A DNA stretch of 64,000 nucleotides from the NCBI RefSeq assembly GCF_036226445.1, contig NZ_CP108474.1, positions 1,364,001 through 1,428,000 on the forward strand. The letters run 5' to 3'. Source of the stretch: Streptomyces sp. NBC_01255 (GTDB taxonomy: Bacteria; Actinomycetota; Actinomycetes; Streptomycetales; Streptomycetaceae). Below the pieces are notes generated by a model. It had not been told where the DNA came from, searched no databases, and saw only the letters and a program-made list of their open reading frames with translations. Position numbers and translations under genes: made by a program. How positions within the stretch are numbered: the stretch's first letter is position 1; each line of letters starts with the position of its first letter. Of this stretch, positions 15,079 to 23,783 are shown piece by piece.

Positions 15079-15767
15079 TGCTGAAACGATCCCTCTCCCG
15101 GTCGGCCTACGGCACGGGCTGGTCGTCCACCCGCAGGGCCCTGCTGATCGCCGCCATACTCCTCACCTTGATCGCCGTCTCCGGCCTGGCCGCCACGCTG
15201 ACCGGTCAAGGCGACCGTCACTCCGATTCCGCCGACAGCCCCGCCCCGGCATCACCGAGCAGCCCGACGGCCCCGGCCAGCAGCGCGAATCCGCAGGCCG
15301 GTACGGGTTCGGTCCCTGCACCGCCACGGATCGCCGATCCCGTCGCCTTCGCCAAGCGCGCCGCAGCCATGCTCTGGTCCTACGACACCCGCGACACCAG
15401 CCGCGATGAGCAGATCGCCGGCATGGAGCGCTGGATGACAAAGGAGTCGCAGTACAGCGACTGGTTCTCGGTCTCCGCGCAGGTGCCGGACCCGACCCTT
15501 TGGTCGCGTATGGCCGACCAGCAGCAGCGCGCCAGCGCGGCCCTGGCCGAGGGCCACTATCCGGCGGCGTTCAAGCAGGCCCTCGCGGAGGATCCGGCCG
15601 CGATCACCAAGGCTTACATCTACGCCGTGACCGTCACCGGCAAGCAGCGGATCACATGGGCCAAGGGCGGCGGTGGGGCCGAGGACCGCTCCGTAACCCT
15701 CGCCGTGCAGTGTCGGCCGTCCCACGACTGCTCCTTGGTCGCCATCGCCCCGCGCGTCGCGCCCTGA
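15078..15767 (+). CDS. VirB8/TcpC-like single-pass transfer protein
   Basis: A 229-residue protein with one membrane helix near residues 22-43 (LLIAAILLTLIAVSGLAATL), then an Ala/Pro/Ser-rich extracellular linker. A globular domain covers residues about 85-229 (AFAKRAAAMLWSYDTRDTS, then MERWMTKESQYSDWFSVS, AYIYAVTVTGKQRITW). This topology and the conserved 'FA..AA..LWSYDTR' region are typical of VirB8/TcpC-like conjugation proteins in Gram-positive bacteria, which nucleate the channel. Two Cys in the last strand pair (CRPSHDC) may form a disulfide. ATG 15078 overlaps the previous stop. Confidence 0.7.
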   Translation: MLKRSLSRSAYGTGWSSTRRALLIAAILLTLIAVSGLAATLTGQGDRHSDSADSPAPASPSSPTAPASSANPQAGTGSVPAPPRIADPVAFAKRAAAMLWSYDTRDTSRDEQIAGMERWMTKESQYSDWFSVSAQVPDPTLWSRMADQQQRASAALAEGHYPAAFKQALAEDPAAITKAYIYAVTVTGKQRITWAKGGGGAEDRSVTLAVQCRPSHDCSLVAIAPRVAP

Positions 15768-15798
15768 CCAGCCCTGACAGAAAGGAGGGACCACTTCC

Positions 15799-17163
15799 AT
15801 GGGCTTTTGCGATCTTCCCCTCGCAGGCACCGTCTGCGCGGTCGGCGATGCGGTCGACTTCGCTTCCGACCCAGGCAAGGCGATCGGCGACTGGATGGCG
15901 AAGTCCGCCGGCGAACTCGCCGCCACCGCAGCCGACCTGGCCGCCAAGGCCGTCAATGCCACGACCAACGTGGACATTCGTGCCGGGTGGTTCGTCGACA
16001 ACTACGAGCTGCTGCTCCCCATCGGCCTCGTCCTGTTGGTCGCCACGTTCTGCGCCCAGCTCATCCGGGCCGCGATCCGCCGCGACGGCCAGGCCCTCAC
16101 CCAAGCGTTCACCGGAACCGCGAGCGGCGTGCTGTTCTCGTTCTGCGCCATCGCGTTCACCAGCGTGGCCATCGAGGTTGTCGACGCCCTCTCCGACGGC
16201 TTGTTCAAGGCAGCCCATCTGGACATCGAGTCCGCGGTTCGGCGGATCGTCAAGGTGGGTCAGATCGCTGCCCTTTCCGGGCTCGGCTGGCTCGTCACCG
16301 CTCTCGTCAGCCTCGGCGCCGCTATGGGTGCGCTCCTCTACTGGTGCGTGATGATGACCCGCAAGGTGGGCATTCTGCTGATGGTCACGCTGGCGGTGTT
16401 CGCGGGTGCCGGAGGCGGTTGGGAGGTGGCCCGCCGCTGGCGGCGCGGGTGGATCGAAGCCACCGCCACCCTCGTCGTCTCCAAGCTCTTGATGACGATC
16501 GTGTTCGTCCTCGGCATCGCAGCGATGGGCAAGACCGAAGCGGACGACGGCCTGGCCGCGCTCGCCGACGTCATGGCCGGCATCGTCATCATGGTGTTGA
16601 TCCTGTTGTGCCCCTACGCGACCTTCAAGTTCGTCCACTGGGCCGCAGAGGGATCGGACGGAGAATCGCTCCATCGCGCCGGCGGAGCTGGCGCCCAACT
16701 CGCCAAGCAGCACGCGGAGAAGGCCACGCGCAAGGCCGCCCAGGTGGCGGCCACCGCCGGAACCGGTGGTGCCGCGGCCGGGGCAGGCGCTGCTCCTCAG
16801 GGGCCTGATTCAGTCCCTGGTGGGGGCGGATTCCCCGGCGACATCGCCTCCGACCCAACCGGCGGTCAGGAAGGCTCGCAGAGCAGCGGATCGGGCGTCT
16901 CGCTCGGTGGGGATGCCGCGCTGTCCAGCCTGGAGAAGGCAGTACAGCCCCCGCCGACCAGCGTCTCCGACGACACCGGCGGCCAGTTCGGCGGCAGCAC
17001 GGGACCGCATGGCTCCGCGGCCGGCGCCGCAACCGGCCAGGGCGGCGGGTGGCAGTCCACACCGCCGTCGACCAGCCCGCCGCCACAGGGCGCCCCGTCC
17101 ACGTCCGGCTCGGCGGCCGGGGCCGGATGGTCGGCTTCCCCACCCCCTCCGGCCGGCCTCTGA
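15799..17163 (+). CDS. VirB6/TrbL-like polytopic channel protein
   Basis: A 454-residue inner-membrane protein. After an N-terminal amphipathic region (residues 1-60) there are six or so membrane helices between residues 70 and 285: ELLLPIGLVLLVATFCAQLI, GVLFSFCAIAFTSVAIEVV, LGWLVTALVSLGAAMGALLY, ILLMVTLAVFAGAGG, LLMTIVFVLGIAAMG, and IVIMVLILLCPYATFKFV. The C-terminal 160 residues are a cytoplasmic Ala/Gly/Ser/Pro-rich tail. This matches the VirB6/TrbL family that forms the substrate channel. AAAGGAGG lies upstream of ATG 15799. A strong hairpin follows the gene. Confidence 0.85.
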   Translation: MGFCDLPLAGTVCAVGDAVDFASDPGKAIGDWMAKSAGELAATAADLAAKAVNATTNVDIRAGWFVDNYELLLPIGLVLLVATFCAQLIRAAIRRDGQALTQAFTGTASGVLFSFCAIAFTSVAIEVVDALSDGLFKAAHLDIESAVRRIVKVGQIAALSGLGWLVTALVSLGAAMGALLYWCVMMTRKVGILLMVTLAVFAGAGGGWEVARRWRRGWIEATATLVVSKLLMTIVFVLGIAAMGKTEADDGLAALADVMAGIVIMVLILLCPYATFKFVHWAAEGSDGESLHRAGGAGAQLAKQHAEKATRKAAQVAATAGTGGAAAGAGAAPQGPDSVPGGGGFPGDIASDPTGGQEGSQSSGSGVSLGGDAALSSLEKAVQPPPTSVSDDTGGQFGGSTGPHGSAAGAATGQGGGWQSTPPSTSPPPQGAPSTSGSAAGAGWSASPPPPAGL

Positions 17164-17182
17164 GCCTCTGATCCGCTTGCCT

Positions 17183-17215
17183 CGGGGCGGGAGGCATCCC
17201 ACGCCTCCCGCCCCG
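17183..17215 (+). terminator. strong hairpin between virB6-like and SCO6880-like genes
   Basis: CGGGGCGGGAGGC and its exact complement form a 13-bp perfect stem over a 7-nt loop. There is no T-run, as is usual in Streptomyces. It may attenuate transcription inside the transfer operon. Confidence 0.6.
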
Positions 17216-17249
17216 GGGCGACCACCCCGCGCACGTCTGGACCGCCCAC

Positions 17250-18722
17250 TTGTCTGATCTCTCCGTCGCCCCGGTCACGGTCAAATTCCCCCACCGGTCC
17301 CGCCGAGGCATTCTGCTCGGCCTGTCCCTTCCCCAGCTCGTCCTCGTCTCGGGAGCGCTAGCGCTCCTGCTGGTGACCGTGCTCTCCACCGGGCTGGTCG
17401 GCGCCATCGCCCTGGCTCCGCTGTGGGCCGCAGTCGCTGCCTTGGTCGCGGTCCGCCGCGACGGCCGGTCGCTCATCGACTGGGCCCCGGTCGTCGCCCG
17501 CTACGCTCACCGACGTCGTGCGGGACAGACGCTCTGGCTCGCCCGGCCCGTCTCCCGCCCCCGGCCGGACGGCGTCCTGCACCTGCCGGGCACAGACGCT
17601 TCCCTTAAGGTCGTGACCCCTGGTGACTCCGCCAACGGCGCCGCCGCCGTCCACGACCCCCACGGCCAGACCCTGACAGCCATCGCGCGGGTCTCCAGCC
17701 GCGCCTTCGCCCTGCTCGACCCCGCCACGCAGAACCACAACGTCTCCGCATGGGGCCGCGCGCTCGCCGGTATCGCCCGAACCGGTCATGTCGCCACCGT
17801 GCAGATCCTGGAGCGCACCGTGCCGGACTCGGGCGACACCCTCGCCCGTCACTGGGCGCAGTACGGGCAGGCCGACACCCCGGTCGCCGGGCAGGTGTAC
17901 GCCGAGCTCGTCGCTTCCGCTGGCCCGGCCGCCGCCCCGCACGAGGCGTACCTCGCCATCTCCCTGGACCTCAAGGCCGCCAAGCGCCTCGTCTCTCAGG
18001 CCGGTGGCGGTCTGAACGGCGCTTTCACCGTCATGGAGCAGACCACCTCCTCGATCGCCCAGGCCGCCCGCAGCGCGGGCCTGACGGTTACCGGCTGGCT
18101 CAGCGCCCGGGAGATCGCCGCTGTCATCCGTACCGCCTACGACCCCAAGGCCCTCGGCGCCCTCCAGCAGTGGTCCGAGACAGGTCGCGCCGAGGCGGAC
18201 GCCGCGGCCTCCGGCCCTGTCGTTCAGGTCGAGGAGTACGACCGGATCGCCACCGACTCCGCCCGTCACGCCACCTATTGGGTCGAGGACTGGCCGAGGA
18301 CCGAAACCGGCGCCGGGTTCCTGCACGGGCTCATGTTCACGGCCGGAGTGCGGCGGACCCTGTCCCTTATCTACGTGCCGCAGGGGCTCGAGTCCGCACT
18401 GCGCGACGTCCAGCGGAAGAAGGCCGCGATCATCGCTGACGCCAGCGAGCGTTCACGGCGCGGGCAGGTCGACTCCGAGGCCGACTCCGTCGAGTACGCC
18501 GACGTCAAGCAGCGCGAGCGGCAACTGATCGCCGGACACGCCGATGTCGCTCTGACCGGACTGCTCACCGTCACCGCCGAGACTGACGCCCTCCTCGATG
18601 CGGCCTGCGCCCAGGTCGAAACCGCCGCCGTCACCGCCGGAGTAGACCTGCGCCGACTCCTCTACCAGCAGTCCGACGCCTTCGCCCTCGGTGCCCTGCC
18701 CCTCGCACGCACCGCCCTCTGA
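17250..18722 (+). CDS. SCO6880-family conjugation protein (PrgI-like membrane part plus VirB4 N-terminal region)
   Basis: A 490-residue protein of the SCO6880 family, recognised by its opening VKFPHRSRRGILLGLSLPQ. Two membrane helices follow (LVLVSGALALLLVTVLS and VGAIALAPLWAAVAALVAV). The rest is a soluble domain (residues about 100-490) resembling the N-terminal half of VirB4, with no Walker motifs. Together with the next large gene it appears to make a split VirB4: membrane-tethered N-domain here, ATPase motor at 19297-20811. The TTG start at 17250 has no clear ribosome site. A small gene separates the two halves. Confidence 0.85.
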   Translation: MSDLSVAPVTVKFPHRSRRGILLGLSLPQLVLVSGALALLLVTVLSTGLVGAIALAPLWAAVAALVAVRRDGRSLIDWAPVVARYAHRRRAGQTLWLARPVSRPRPDGVLHLPGTDASLKVVTPGDSANGAAAVHDPHGQTLTAIARVSSRAFALLDPATQNHNVSAWGRALAGIARTGHVATVQILERTVPDSGDTLARHWAQYGQADTPVAGQVYAELVASAGPAAAPHEAYLAISLDLKAAKRLVSQAGGGLNGAFTVMEQTTSSIAQAARSAGLTVTGWLSAREIAAVIRTAYDPKALGALQQWSETGRAEADAAASGPVVQVEEYDRIATDSARHATYWVEDWPRTETGAGFLHGLMFTAGVRRTLSLIYVPQGLESALRDVQRKKAAIIADASERSRRGQVDSEADSVEYADVKQRERQLIAGHADVALTGLLTVTAETDALLDAACAQVETAAVTAGVDLRRLLYQQSDAFALGALPLARTAL

Positions 18723-18789
18723 CAGCGACGGCCTCGAACCGTCGCCGTTCCCTCGCCCTGTCCCCCGCCCGACAGGAAGGAATCCCTCT

Positions 18790-19269
18790 TTGCGCACAAG
18801 CTCGCGTCCCGACGACGCGCACCCCTACCTCCGGGCCGCCAGCGCGGGCGTCCGCCATCACACCCGCGCTCTCGCTCGGACCGTGCAGACGGCCGAACCC
18901 AGGACGGCGGTGGACCGCGCGCACCTCGACGTGCTGCACGCCCACCTCGCCCAGGTGCACCAGCTGCTCGACCAGCTGTCCGATGCTGTCCGTCCCCCGC
19001 ACCCGGCAGCCGGCCGTCACCTCGCCTCCGCACGTACCCGGCTGTGGCAGGCCGTCGCCGAAGTCCACTCCGCCTTCCACCTCCTGCCCACCGTCTCCCG
19101 CGACCGCACCGACGCGTCGGAGTGCCACCCCGACCGTCTGCCGGAAGGCCCGCCGGTGCTGACCATCTGCCAGCGTCACCTCGCCGCCGGGCACAGCGTG
19201 CGCCGCAAGACCACCCCCACCGACCTCAGCAACCCGCTCCCCGCTCACACCACTGCGTGCGCTCGGTGA
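18790..19269 (+). CDS. small helical protein between split VirB4 halves
   Basis: A 159-residue protein of unknown function. TTG 18790 is chosen because AGGAAGGA lies about 8 nt upstream; the open frame continues 33 codons further but only as Pro/Ser-rich sequence. Residues 10-95 are helical and rich in His, Ala and Arg (YLRAASAGVRHHTRALART, then LHAHLAQVHQLLDQLSDA). The tail has one Cys near ICQRH and one at the C-terminus. Its conserved place between the SCO6880-like and ATPase genes suggests an accessory role in the transfer machine. Confidence 0.6.
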   Translation: MRTSSRPDDAHPYLRAASAGVRHHTRALARTVQTAEPRTAVDRAHLDVLHAHLAQVHQLLDQLSDAVRPPHPAAGRHLASARTRLWQAVAEVHSAFHLLPTVSRDRTDASECHPDRLPEGPPVLTICQRHLAAGHSVRRKTTPTDLSNPLPAHTTACAR

Positions 19270-19296
19270 GCGGAGCACGCCGGAAAGAGGCCCCCG

Positions 19297-20811
19297 ATGA
19301 ACCACCGGCCCGCACGCCGAGCCCGCCGCGCCTCCGCTTCCCCACTGTTCACGCCCCACGCCGCTGACCGGGCCAGCCGCAGGACGGCACGTCGGCAGCT
19401 CGCCGAGGCTGCCGCCAAGGCCCGCGCCGAAGCGAGCTCCCACCCTGCCGGTACCGAGCCCGCCGAGCAGACGATGCCGTCTCCGCTCTATCCGCCGAGC
19501 GGGCGTCCAGGTCTCGCCTCCGCTCGTGGCGGGAAGCTGAAGCTGTCGGCGCACCGCATGACCACCGCCACCGCCTCCGGGGCATATCCGTTTCTCGCCG
19601 AGGGCGGTCTCGGCGCCGAGGGCATCTACATCGGCCGGGACGTCCACGCCGAAGCCTCCTTCGTGTTCGACCCGTTCGCCCTCTACGGCCGCGTCGAAGG
19701 CTTCACCAACCCGAATGTCCTTCTCGCCGGCGTGATCGGCCAGGGCAAGAGCGCCCTGGCGAAGAGCTTCGCGCTCCGGTCGGTCGCCTTCGGCTACGGG
19801 GTCTACGTCCCGTGTGATCCCAAGGGGGAATGGACGGCTGTCGCCTCCGCGCTCGGCGGTACGTCTGTCGCCCTCGGTCCTGGCCTGCCCGGCAGGCTCA
19901 ACCCCCTCGATCCCGCCCCCAGACCGGCCTCCGTCCTGGAAGCAGACTGGGCGGGCGAGATCCGTAAGCGCCGCCTGCTGCTGCTCGGTTCGCTGGCCCG
20001 CACAGTTCTCGGGCGGGACCTGCTGCCGATGGAGCACACCGCGCTGGACGTCGCCCTCGACGCCGTCGTGGCACGAGCCTCTGCCATCGGACGGTCCCCG
20101 CTACTAGGCGACATCGCCGCCGCCCTCAACAATCCCGACCAGCTCGACTACGTGGCGGGCGTGATGTCCGGGCGACTCGGGGAAGCAGCCCGCGACCTCG
20201 CCCACGCCATGCGCCGCCTCGTCCACGGCGATCTGGCCGGCATGTTCGACGCCCCTTCCACCGTCGTCTTCGACCCGAACAGTCCGATGCTCACCATCGA
20301 CCTGTCCCGGCTCGGCGGATCCGGCGACGACACCGCCCTCGTCCTCGCCATGACCTGCGCCTCCGCCTGGATGGAATCCGCCCTCACCGACCCACACGGC
20401 GGCAGGCGGTGGATCGTCTACGACGAGGCGTGGCGTCTCATGCGTCACCCCGGGCTTCTCCAGCGCATGCAGTCCCAGTGGAAACTGAGCCGCGGCCTCG
20501 GCATCGCCAACTTGATGGTGATCCACCGGCTTTCCGACCTGTTGGCCGCCGGCGACGCCGGATCCCAGGGCCGCGCCCTCGCGGAGGGCCTGCTGGCCGA
20601 CTGCTCCACCCGCATCATCTACCGGCAGGAATCCGACCAACTCCGTGCCGCTGCTTCCCTGCTGGGCCTGACCAGCGTCGAGACCGAAGCCATCGCGCAC
20701 CTCATTCGCGGGCGCGGCCTGTGGAAGGTCGCCGGCAGGAGCTTCATCGTCCAGCACCTCCTGCACCCCCATGAACGGGCCCTGTTCGACACCGACGCCC
20801 GCATGCACTGA
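19297..20811 (+). CDS. VirB4-like conjugation ATPase
   Basis: A 504-residue motor ATPase. The N-terminal 60 residues are basic and probably disordered. Residues about 110-135 carry the strand IYIGRDVHAEASFVFDPF. Walker A is GVIGQGKSALAK near residues 145-156, followed by VPCDPKGEW, a VirB4/TraC signature. Walker B is RWIVYDEAWRLM near residue 370, followed by the Arg/Gln-rich WKLSRGLGIANLMVIHRLSD. It powers assembly and substrate transport in type IV secretion. It lacks the usual VirB4 N-terminal domain, which is encoded separately at 17250-18722. It is the last gene of the core transfer cluster before a disturbed region. Confidence 0.9.
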   Translation: MNHRPARRARRASASPLFTPHAADRASRRTARRQLAEAAAKARAEASSHPAGTEPAEQTMPSPLYPPSGRPGLASARGGKLKLSAHRMTTATASGAYPFLAEGGLGAEGIYIGRDVHAEASFVFDPFALYGRVEGFTNPNVLLAGVIGQGKSALAKSFALRSVAFGYGVYVPCDPKGEWTAVASALGGTSVALGPGLPGRLNPLDPAPRPASVLEADWAGEIRKRRLLLLGSLARTVLGRDLLPMEHTALDVALDAVVARASAIGRSPLLGDIAAALNNPDQLDYVAGVMSGRLGEAARDLAHAMRRLVHGDLAGMFDAPSTVVFDPNSPMLTIDLSRLGGSGDDTALVLAMTCASAWMESALTDPHGGRRWIVYDEAWRLMRHPGLLQRMQSQWKLSRGLGIANLMVIHRLSDLLAAGDAGSQGRALAEGLLADCSTRIIYRQESDQLRAAASLLGLTSVETEAIAHLIRGRGLWKVAGRSFIVQHLLHPHERALFDTDARMH

Positions 20812-21019
20812 GAACCGTCCGAGCAACACCCGCACTCACGAGTCCCGAGAAGTTCCGATCACCCACGGAACGAAGCCGGCTTCCCTCGCCGACAGCACCG
20901 CAGCCGAACCGGATGGCCGTACGTCTACGGTCGGGCCATCCTCGCCCTCACCGACTCAGATCCTCCAGCTCGTACGAAGAATGGCTTTGTCCACGAGAGC
21001 GGGCCTGGCTCCACAACCT
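20812..21019. other. intergenic or remnant coding stretch before the left 27-bp repeat
   Basis: One plus-strand frame from about 20,857 reads in good codon usage (TILQLVRRMALSTRAGLAP-like) straight into the 27-bp repeat. The same frame resumes after the other repeat copy at 23757. This may be the severed 5' part of the gene now seen at 23775-24421. There is no convincing start codon. Confidence 0.35.
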
Positions 21020-21046
21020 GAGCCAGAACCCGTTCTCGTGAACGAA
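21020..21046 (+). repeat. 27-bp direct repeat, left copy
   Basis: Identical to 23757-23783 except two positions (25 of 27). It contains overlapping palindromes AGAACCCGTTCT and GTTCTCGTGAAC. The two copies bracket a 2.7-kb segment, and the reading frame through both copies gives the same peptide, PEPEPVLVN. Confidence 0.7.
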
Positions 21047-21080
21047 ATCCAGACCCCAGACCCCCAGGCGAGAGTGACGG

Positions 21081-21887
21081 CTATGCGGAGCGTAGAGAGT
21101 CTTCGTCATCGCCGGCGGCTTGAGACTGGCGCCACTCTTCGATCGCCGGCTTCAGCAGAGCGCCGAGCAGGTCCCCGATCCACAGCCCCTTCGCATACGC
21201 CATCCGCTCCAGGTCTTCGTGATCAGCCTGGGGCAGCGTAAAGAACTCCACCCTGGAGCCCTTTTGGTGGTACCCGCAACACAGGATGCGCATACAGTGC
21301 TTCTCCGAGTGCCTGGCCTCCGGCGACTCCCACGGCGGGTAGGGAAAGCGCGTCAACGCCCTCGTGCACCGTGCGACCTCCTCGTGCTTCTCGCGCCGAA
21401 GTCGCGGTGTGCTCATGTGTCCGTAGTGACGTTCGAACCATGTACGCCGGGCAGCGTCCTGTATCTCGCGCTGGACCTGGGCTATGCGGTTCTTGATCCC
21501 TTCGACGGCGTGAAGCGGAAGGGCGTTGCGTACGAAGCCGACCTTCGGATGGTCGTGATGCAGCTTCATGTCGGCCGCCCACCTTGTCGCACTCTTCTTG
21601 CTCTTCCAGCCGTTGCACCGGTCGCAGGCAGGCACGAGGTTCCACCAGATATCCCGTCCTGCTTCGCTCGCCAACGGCGCCTCGTGCTCCAAGGTCTCCG
21701 ACGGCTTCTCGTCGCAGTACACGCAGCGACCGGCATGGGCGGTTAGGACCATGAGCCACACCCACAGCGGCTGGCTTCCCCGGTCCCTACTCAGCGCTTC
21801 CTGCTCGGCTACTGCCACATCCACCCCTTTGTCGCACAGTCGGACGACATCGTATGGAGAGGCACTGACAGTCCTGTGCGGCGCCAA
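21081..21887 (-). CDS. HNH endonuclease
   Basis: A 268-residue protein with an HNH nuclease core at residues about 54-98. The first zinc pair is CVYC, then ETLEHEAPLASEAGRDIWWN with the catalytic His, the Asn-containing NLVPACDRCNGWKSKKS, and the second Cys pair CDRC. The C-terminal half is helical and charged (NRIAQVQREIQDAARR, CTRALTRFPYPPW). Another Cys/His cluster (HCMRILCCGYH) may bind metal. The TTG start at 21887 is weak. Possible roles are defence, homing or phage DNA processing; the nearby terminase pseudogene makes a phage-derived origin attractive. Confidence 0.8.
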   Translation of the reverse strand: MAPHRTVSASPYDVVRLCDKGVDVAVAEQEALSRDRGSQPLWVWLMVLTAHAGRCVYCDEKPSETLEHEAPLASEAGRDIWWNLVPACDRCNGWKSKKSATRWAADMKLHHDHPKVGFVRNALPLHAVEGIKNRIAQVQREIQDAARRTWFERHYGHMSTPRLRREKHEEVARCTRALTRFPYPPWESPEARHSEKHCMRILCCGYHQKGSRVEFFTLPQADHEDLERMAYAKGLWIGDLLGALLKPAIEEWRQSQAAGDDEDSLRSA

Positions 21888-22039
21888 GTCGCTTGGCCGA
21901 CAACGTACAGAGGGCCAGCTACGCAGCCCGCGGACCGTCAGGCAGGAAGAATCTACCCAGGCTCCTCTCTCCTGGTGTGGCGCCTCGCCCCTCGGCCCGC
22001 TACCCGAGGGGCTCGACTTCGGCGGTGGCGTTCACGGGC

Positions 22040-22612
22040 TCAGCGTCGCCGGATCAGGATGCGTCGCCAGCCTTTCCGTTCACGGCGCTGCTCTTCCCAG
22101 ACCCGCCGCTCCTGGGCGATGGCGGCGATCTCCGGGTCCGTGCTCATGGCCTTCGCGAAGGGCTCCAGCCCTGCGGCGATGTTCTTGGCCGTCTTCTCCA
22201 GATAGAAGAGCTGGGTGTTGTACTCGTGGCTCGGCTCAGGCAGGCGGTCTCCACGTGCGGCGGCCGCAAGACAGTCGAGGGCATCCTGCGTCCACACCTT
22301 CTGGTTGTGCCGCGGTTTGGTCCTGCCCACCATCAGCGGCGCGTCTTGCACATAGCCCAGGTCGTCGACCACGCGCTTGCGGAGTTTGGCGTCGCGCAGG
22401 AGGACGGCCTGGCCTTCCAGCTTGCTGGCCTGCTCTCCGGCCTCGTGCCAGGTTCCCTCCCAGTCCCGCAGGCTGAGCAGTTCTGCGTGGAGCGCCTTTA
22501 TCTGTGCAACGTCGTCGGTCTTCTGTTGCTGCTTGTGTGTGAACCTCTCCTGCCCGACATGCCCGAGGTACCCAACGGCTCCCGCCACGACCGCTACCAC
22601 CAGTTCCATCAT
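22040..22612 (-). CDS. hypothetical membrane-anchored protein
   Basis: A 190-residue protein with one N-terminal membrane helix (residues 2-17, MELVVAVVAGAVGYLG) followed by a charged, helical cytoplasmic region. It includes ALHAELLSLRDWEGTWHEAG and LFYLEKTAKNIAAGLEPFA. A basic C-terminus ends RRRILIRRR-like. It is not recognised. Codon usage supports a real gene. It lies between the HNH gene and a phage-like pseudogene, both of foreign character. Confidence 0.6.
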   Translation of the reverse strand: MMELVVAVVAGAVGYLGHVGQERFTHKQQQKTDDVAQIKALHAELLSLRDWEGTWHEAGEQASKLEGQAVLLRDAKLRKRVVDDLGYVQDAPLMVGRTKPRHNQKVWTQDALDCLAAAARGDRLPEPSHEYNTQLFYLEKTAKNIAAGLEPFAKAMSTDPEIAAIAQERRVWEEQRRERKGWRRILIRRR

Positions 22613-22650
22613 GAGGCGTGATTATCCGGCAGTCGTGACGCGCCACGGAG

Positions 22651-23087
22651 GTGATCGCGGGAGCACGTGGACCTGTACCCAACCGTGAGGACGACTTCGC
22701 GCGTCCCAGGTCACGCAAGGGCAGCGACCAGCAGTCGGTGACCAAGGGCGAGATGAGGCCGGTCAAGATCCCGAGCGCGGATCGCGACTGGCACCCGATC
22801 GCGCGCCGGCTGTGGGACTCCCTCAAGAGTTCCGGCCAGGCGGACTTCTCCAGAACTCCAACTGTGCGTTCGCGTACTCGCTGTGCGAAGACCTCTCCCG
22901 CTGCAAGAAGTCGGGCAAGCGGTCGAGGCAGACGCTCCAGACGATCTATTCCGCCGTCGAACGGCTTCTCGTCGCGGAAGGCGATAGCCGCCGTGTGCGC
23001 ATCGAACTTCAGGAACCGGAGCTCGAAACGACGTCGGCCTCGGTTCTGGCCATCGCGGGCCACAGGAAGGATCTCGGGCTCTGGTAG
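22651..23087 (+). pseudogene. terminase small-subunit-like gene broken by a 1-base deletion
   Basis: Two overlapping plus-strand frames together rebuild one protein. The first gives KIPSADRDWHPIARRLWDSL then KSSGQADF. The second continues LQNSNCAFAYSLCEDLSRC, YSAVERLLVAEGDSRRVRI, then ASVLAIAGHRK. The pattern 'DWHPIA..LWDSLK.SGQADF.Q.S..AFAYSLCEDLS' matches phage terminase small-subunit-like proteins widespread in Streptomyces elements. The break is near 22851 (GACTTCTCCAG), where one base is missing. A terminator follows directly. It could also be a sequencing error. Confidence 0.65.
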
Positions 23088-23088
23088 T

Positions 23089-23128
23089 GAGCCCCGCTGG
23101 GGGGTCAGGGCTCCCCCCAGCGGGGCTC
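23089..23128 (+). terminator. rho-independent-type terminator hairpin
   Basis: A 16-bp perfect stem (23089-23104 with 23113-23128, GAGCCCCGCTGGGGGG) over an 8-nt loop. It begins 1 nt after the terminase pseudogene stop, and serves the convergent small membrane gene as well. Confidence 0.8.
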
Positions 23129-23132
23129 TCGA

Positions 23133-23297
23133 TCACTCCCGACTGGCCTTCACTTCGTCGCGCACTGCGCGAACAGACCGAATCGCAGTGATCACTTTTG
23201 GAGAGAGCGCAGAGACCTGATCGACGAGGTGCCCCACAACAGTGAAGCCCCCGACGACCGCAGCGGCACCCACGGTCACCCATCCCGCCAGTTCCAT
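23133..23297 (-). CDS. 54-residue single-pass membrane protein
   Basis: ATG 23297 is preceded by AAAGGAG at ideal spacing, giving a 54-residue protein. Residues 2-24 (ELAGWVTVGAAAVVGGFTVV) are a membrane helix and the rest is a short basic amphipathic tail (ITAIRSVRAVRDEVKAS). The length and topology recall phage holins or small toxin-like membrane proteins. No partner is recognised, so the role is open. Confidence 0.6.
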   Translation of the reverse strand: MELAGWVTVGAAAVVGGFTVVGHLVDQVSALSPKVITAIRSVRAVRDEVKASRE

Positions 23298-23502
23298 GTA
23301 GCTCCTTTCAGAGAGGTACGGCGAAGGCACCGAGGTACCCGCCCCCGGCCCCCTTAACAGGGGCGGCGCTCACCGCGGTATCGCCTTATCAGCGCCGCGC
23401 TCTCATCACGAACTACACAGCCCTTAGGGCAACTTGAGTCTAGCGGCCTCGCCCCCGCCCTGTCCTAATCCCCTCGGAGGTGAGCCGCGGCTGCATCGCC
23501 GC

Positions 23503-23697
23503 TCACTCCGGAGGACACGCTGCCCCAGCCGCCGTACTCCGGGCCCCGATGTTTGTCACCTTGTCGTTCACGTACACCGACAGCACCGCCACGTCCGCAC
23601 GGGACGGGAACAGCAGCTCCTCCAGCGGGAGCAACGTCCCTTCCACGACGCCGCACTGTCGGCCACACCAAGATCGGTACTGGTCATTTTCAGGCAA
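23503..23697 (-). pseudogene. 5' fragment of an ISL3-family transposase gene
   Basis: The 64-residue frame reads LEELLFPSRADVAVLSVYV, then NDKVTNIGARSTAAGAACP. This matches the typical N-terminus of ISL3 transposases (LLFP...V.V..V.V.....I.A......ACP.CG) up to the first zinc-finger Cys, where the match stops. The remainder of the transposase is absent and the frame ends at once. This is an insertion-sequence remnant. Confidence 0.55.
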
Positions 23698-23756
23698 GTT
23701 CCCGAAGGTCGATCCGAGCGTCAGCCGTCACTCAGCATGACCGCTTCACGGAAAGC

Positions 23757-23783
23757 GAGCCAGAACCTGTTCTCGTGAACAAA
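23757..23783 (+). repeat. 27-bp direct repeat, right copy
   Basis: The partner of 21020-21046, with two substitutions; one of them is silent in the shared reading frame. It lies at the start of the frameshifted gene 23775-24421. Confidence 0.7.

Noticed and set aside
21020..21046. Actinobacterial LexA (SOS) box in the 27-bp repeat
   Set aside because: The SOS box needs GAAC-N4-GTTC. Here GAAC and GTTC are 2 bp apart, and the other palindrome is GTTC-N4-GAAC.
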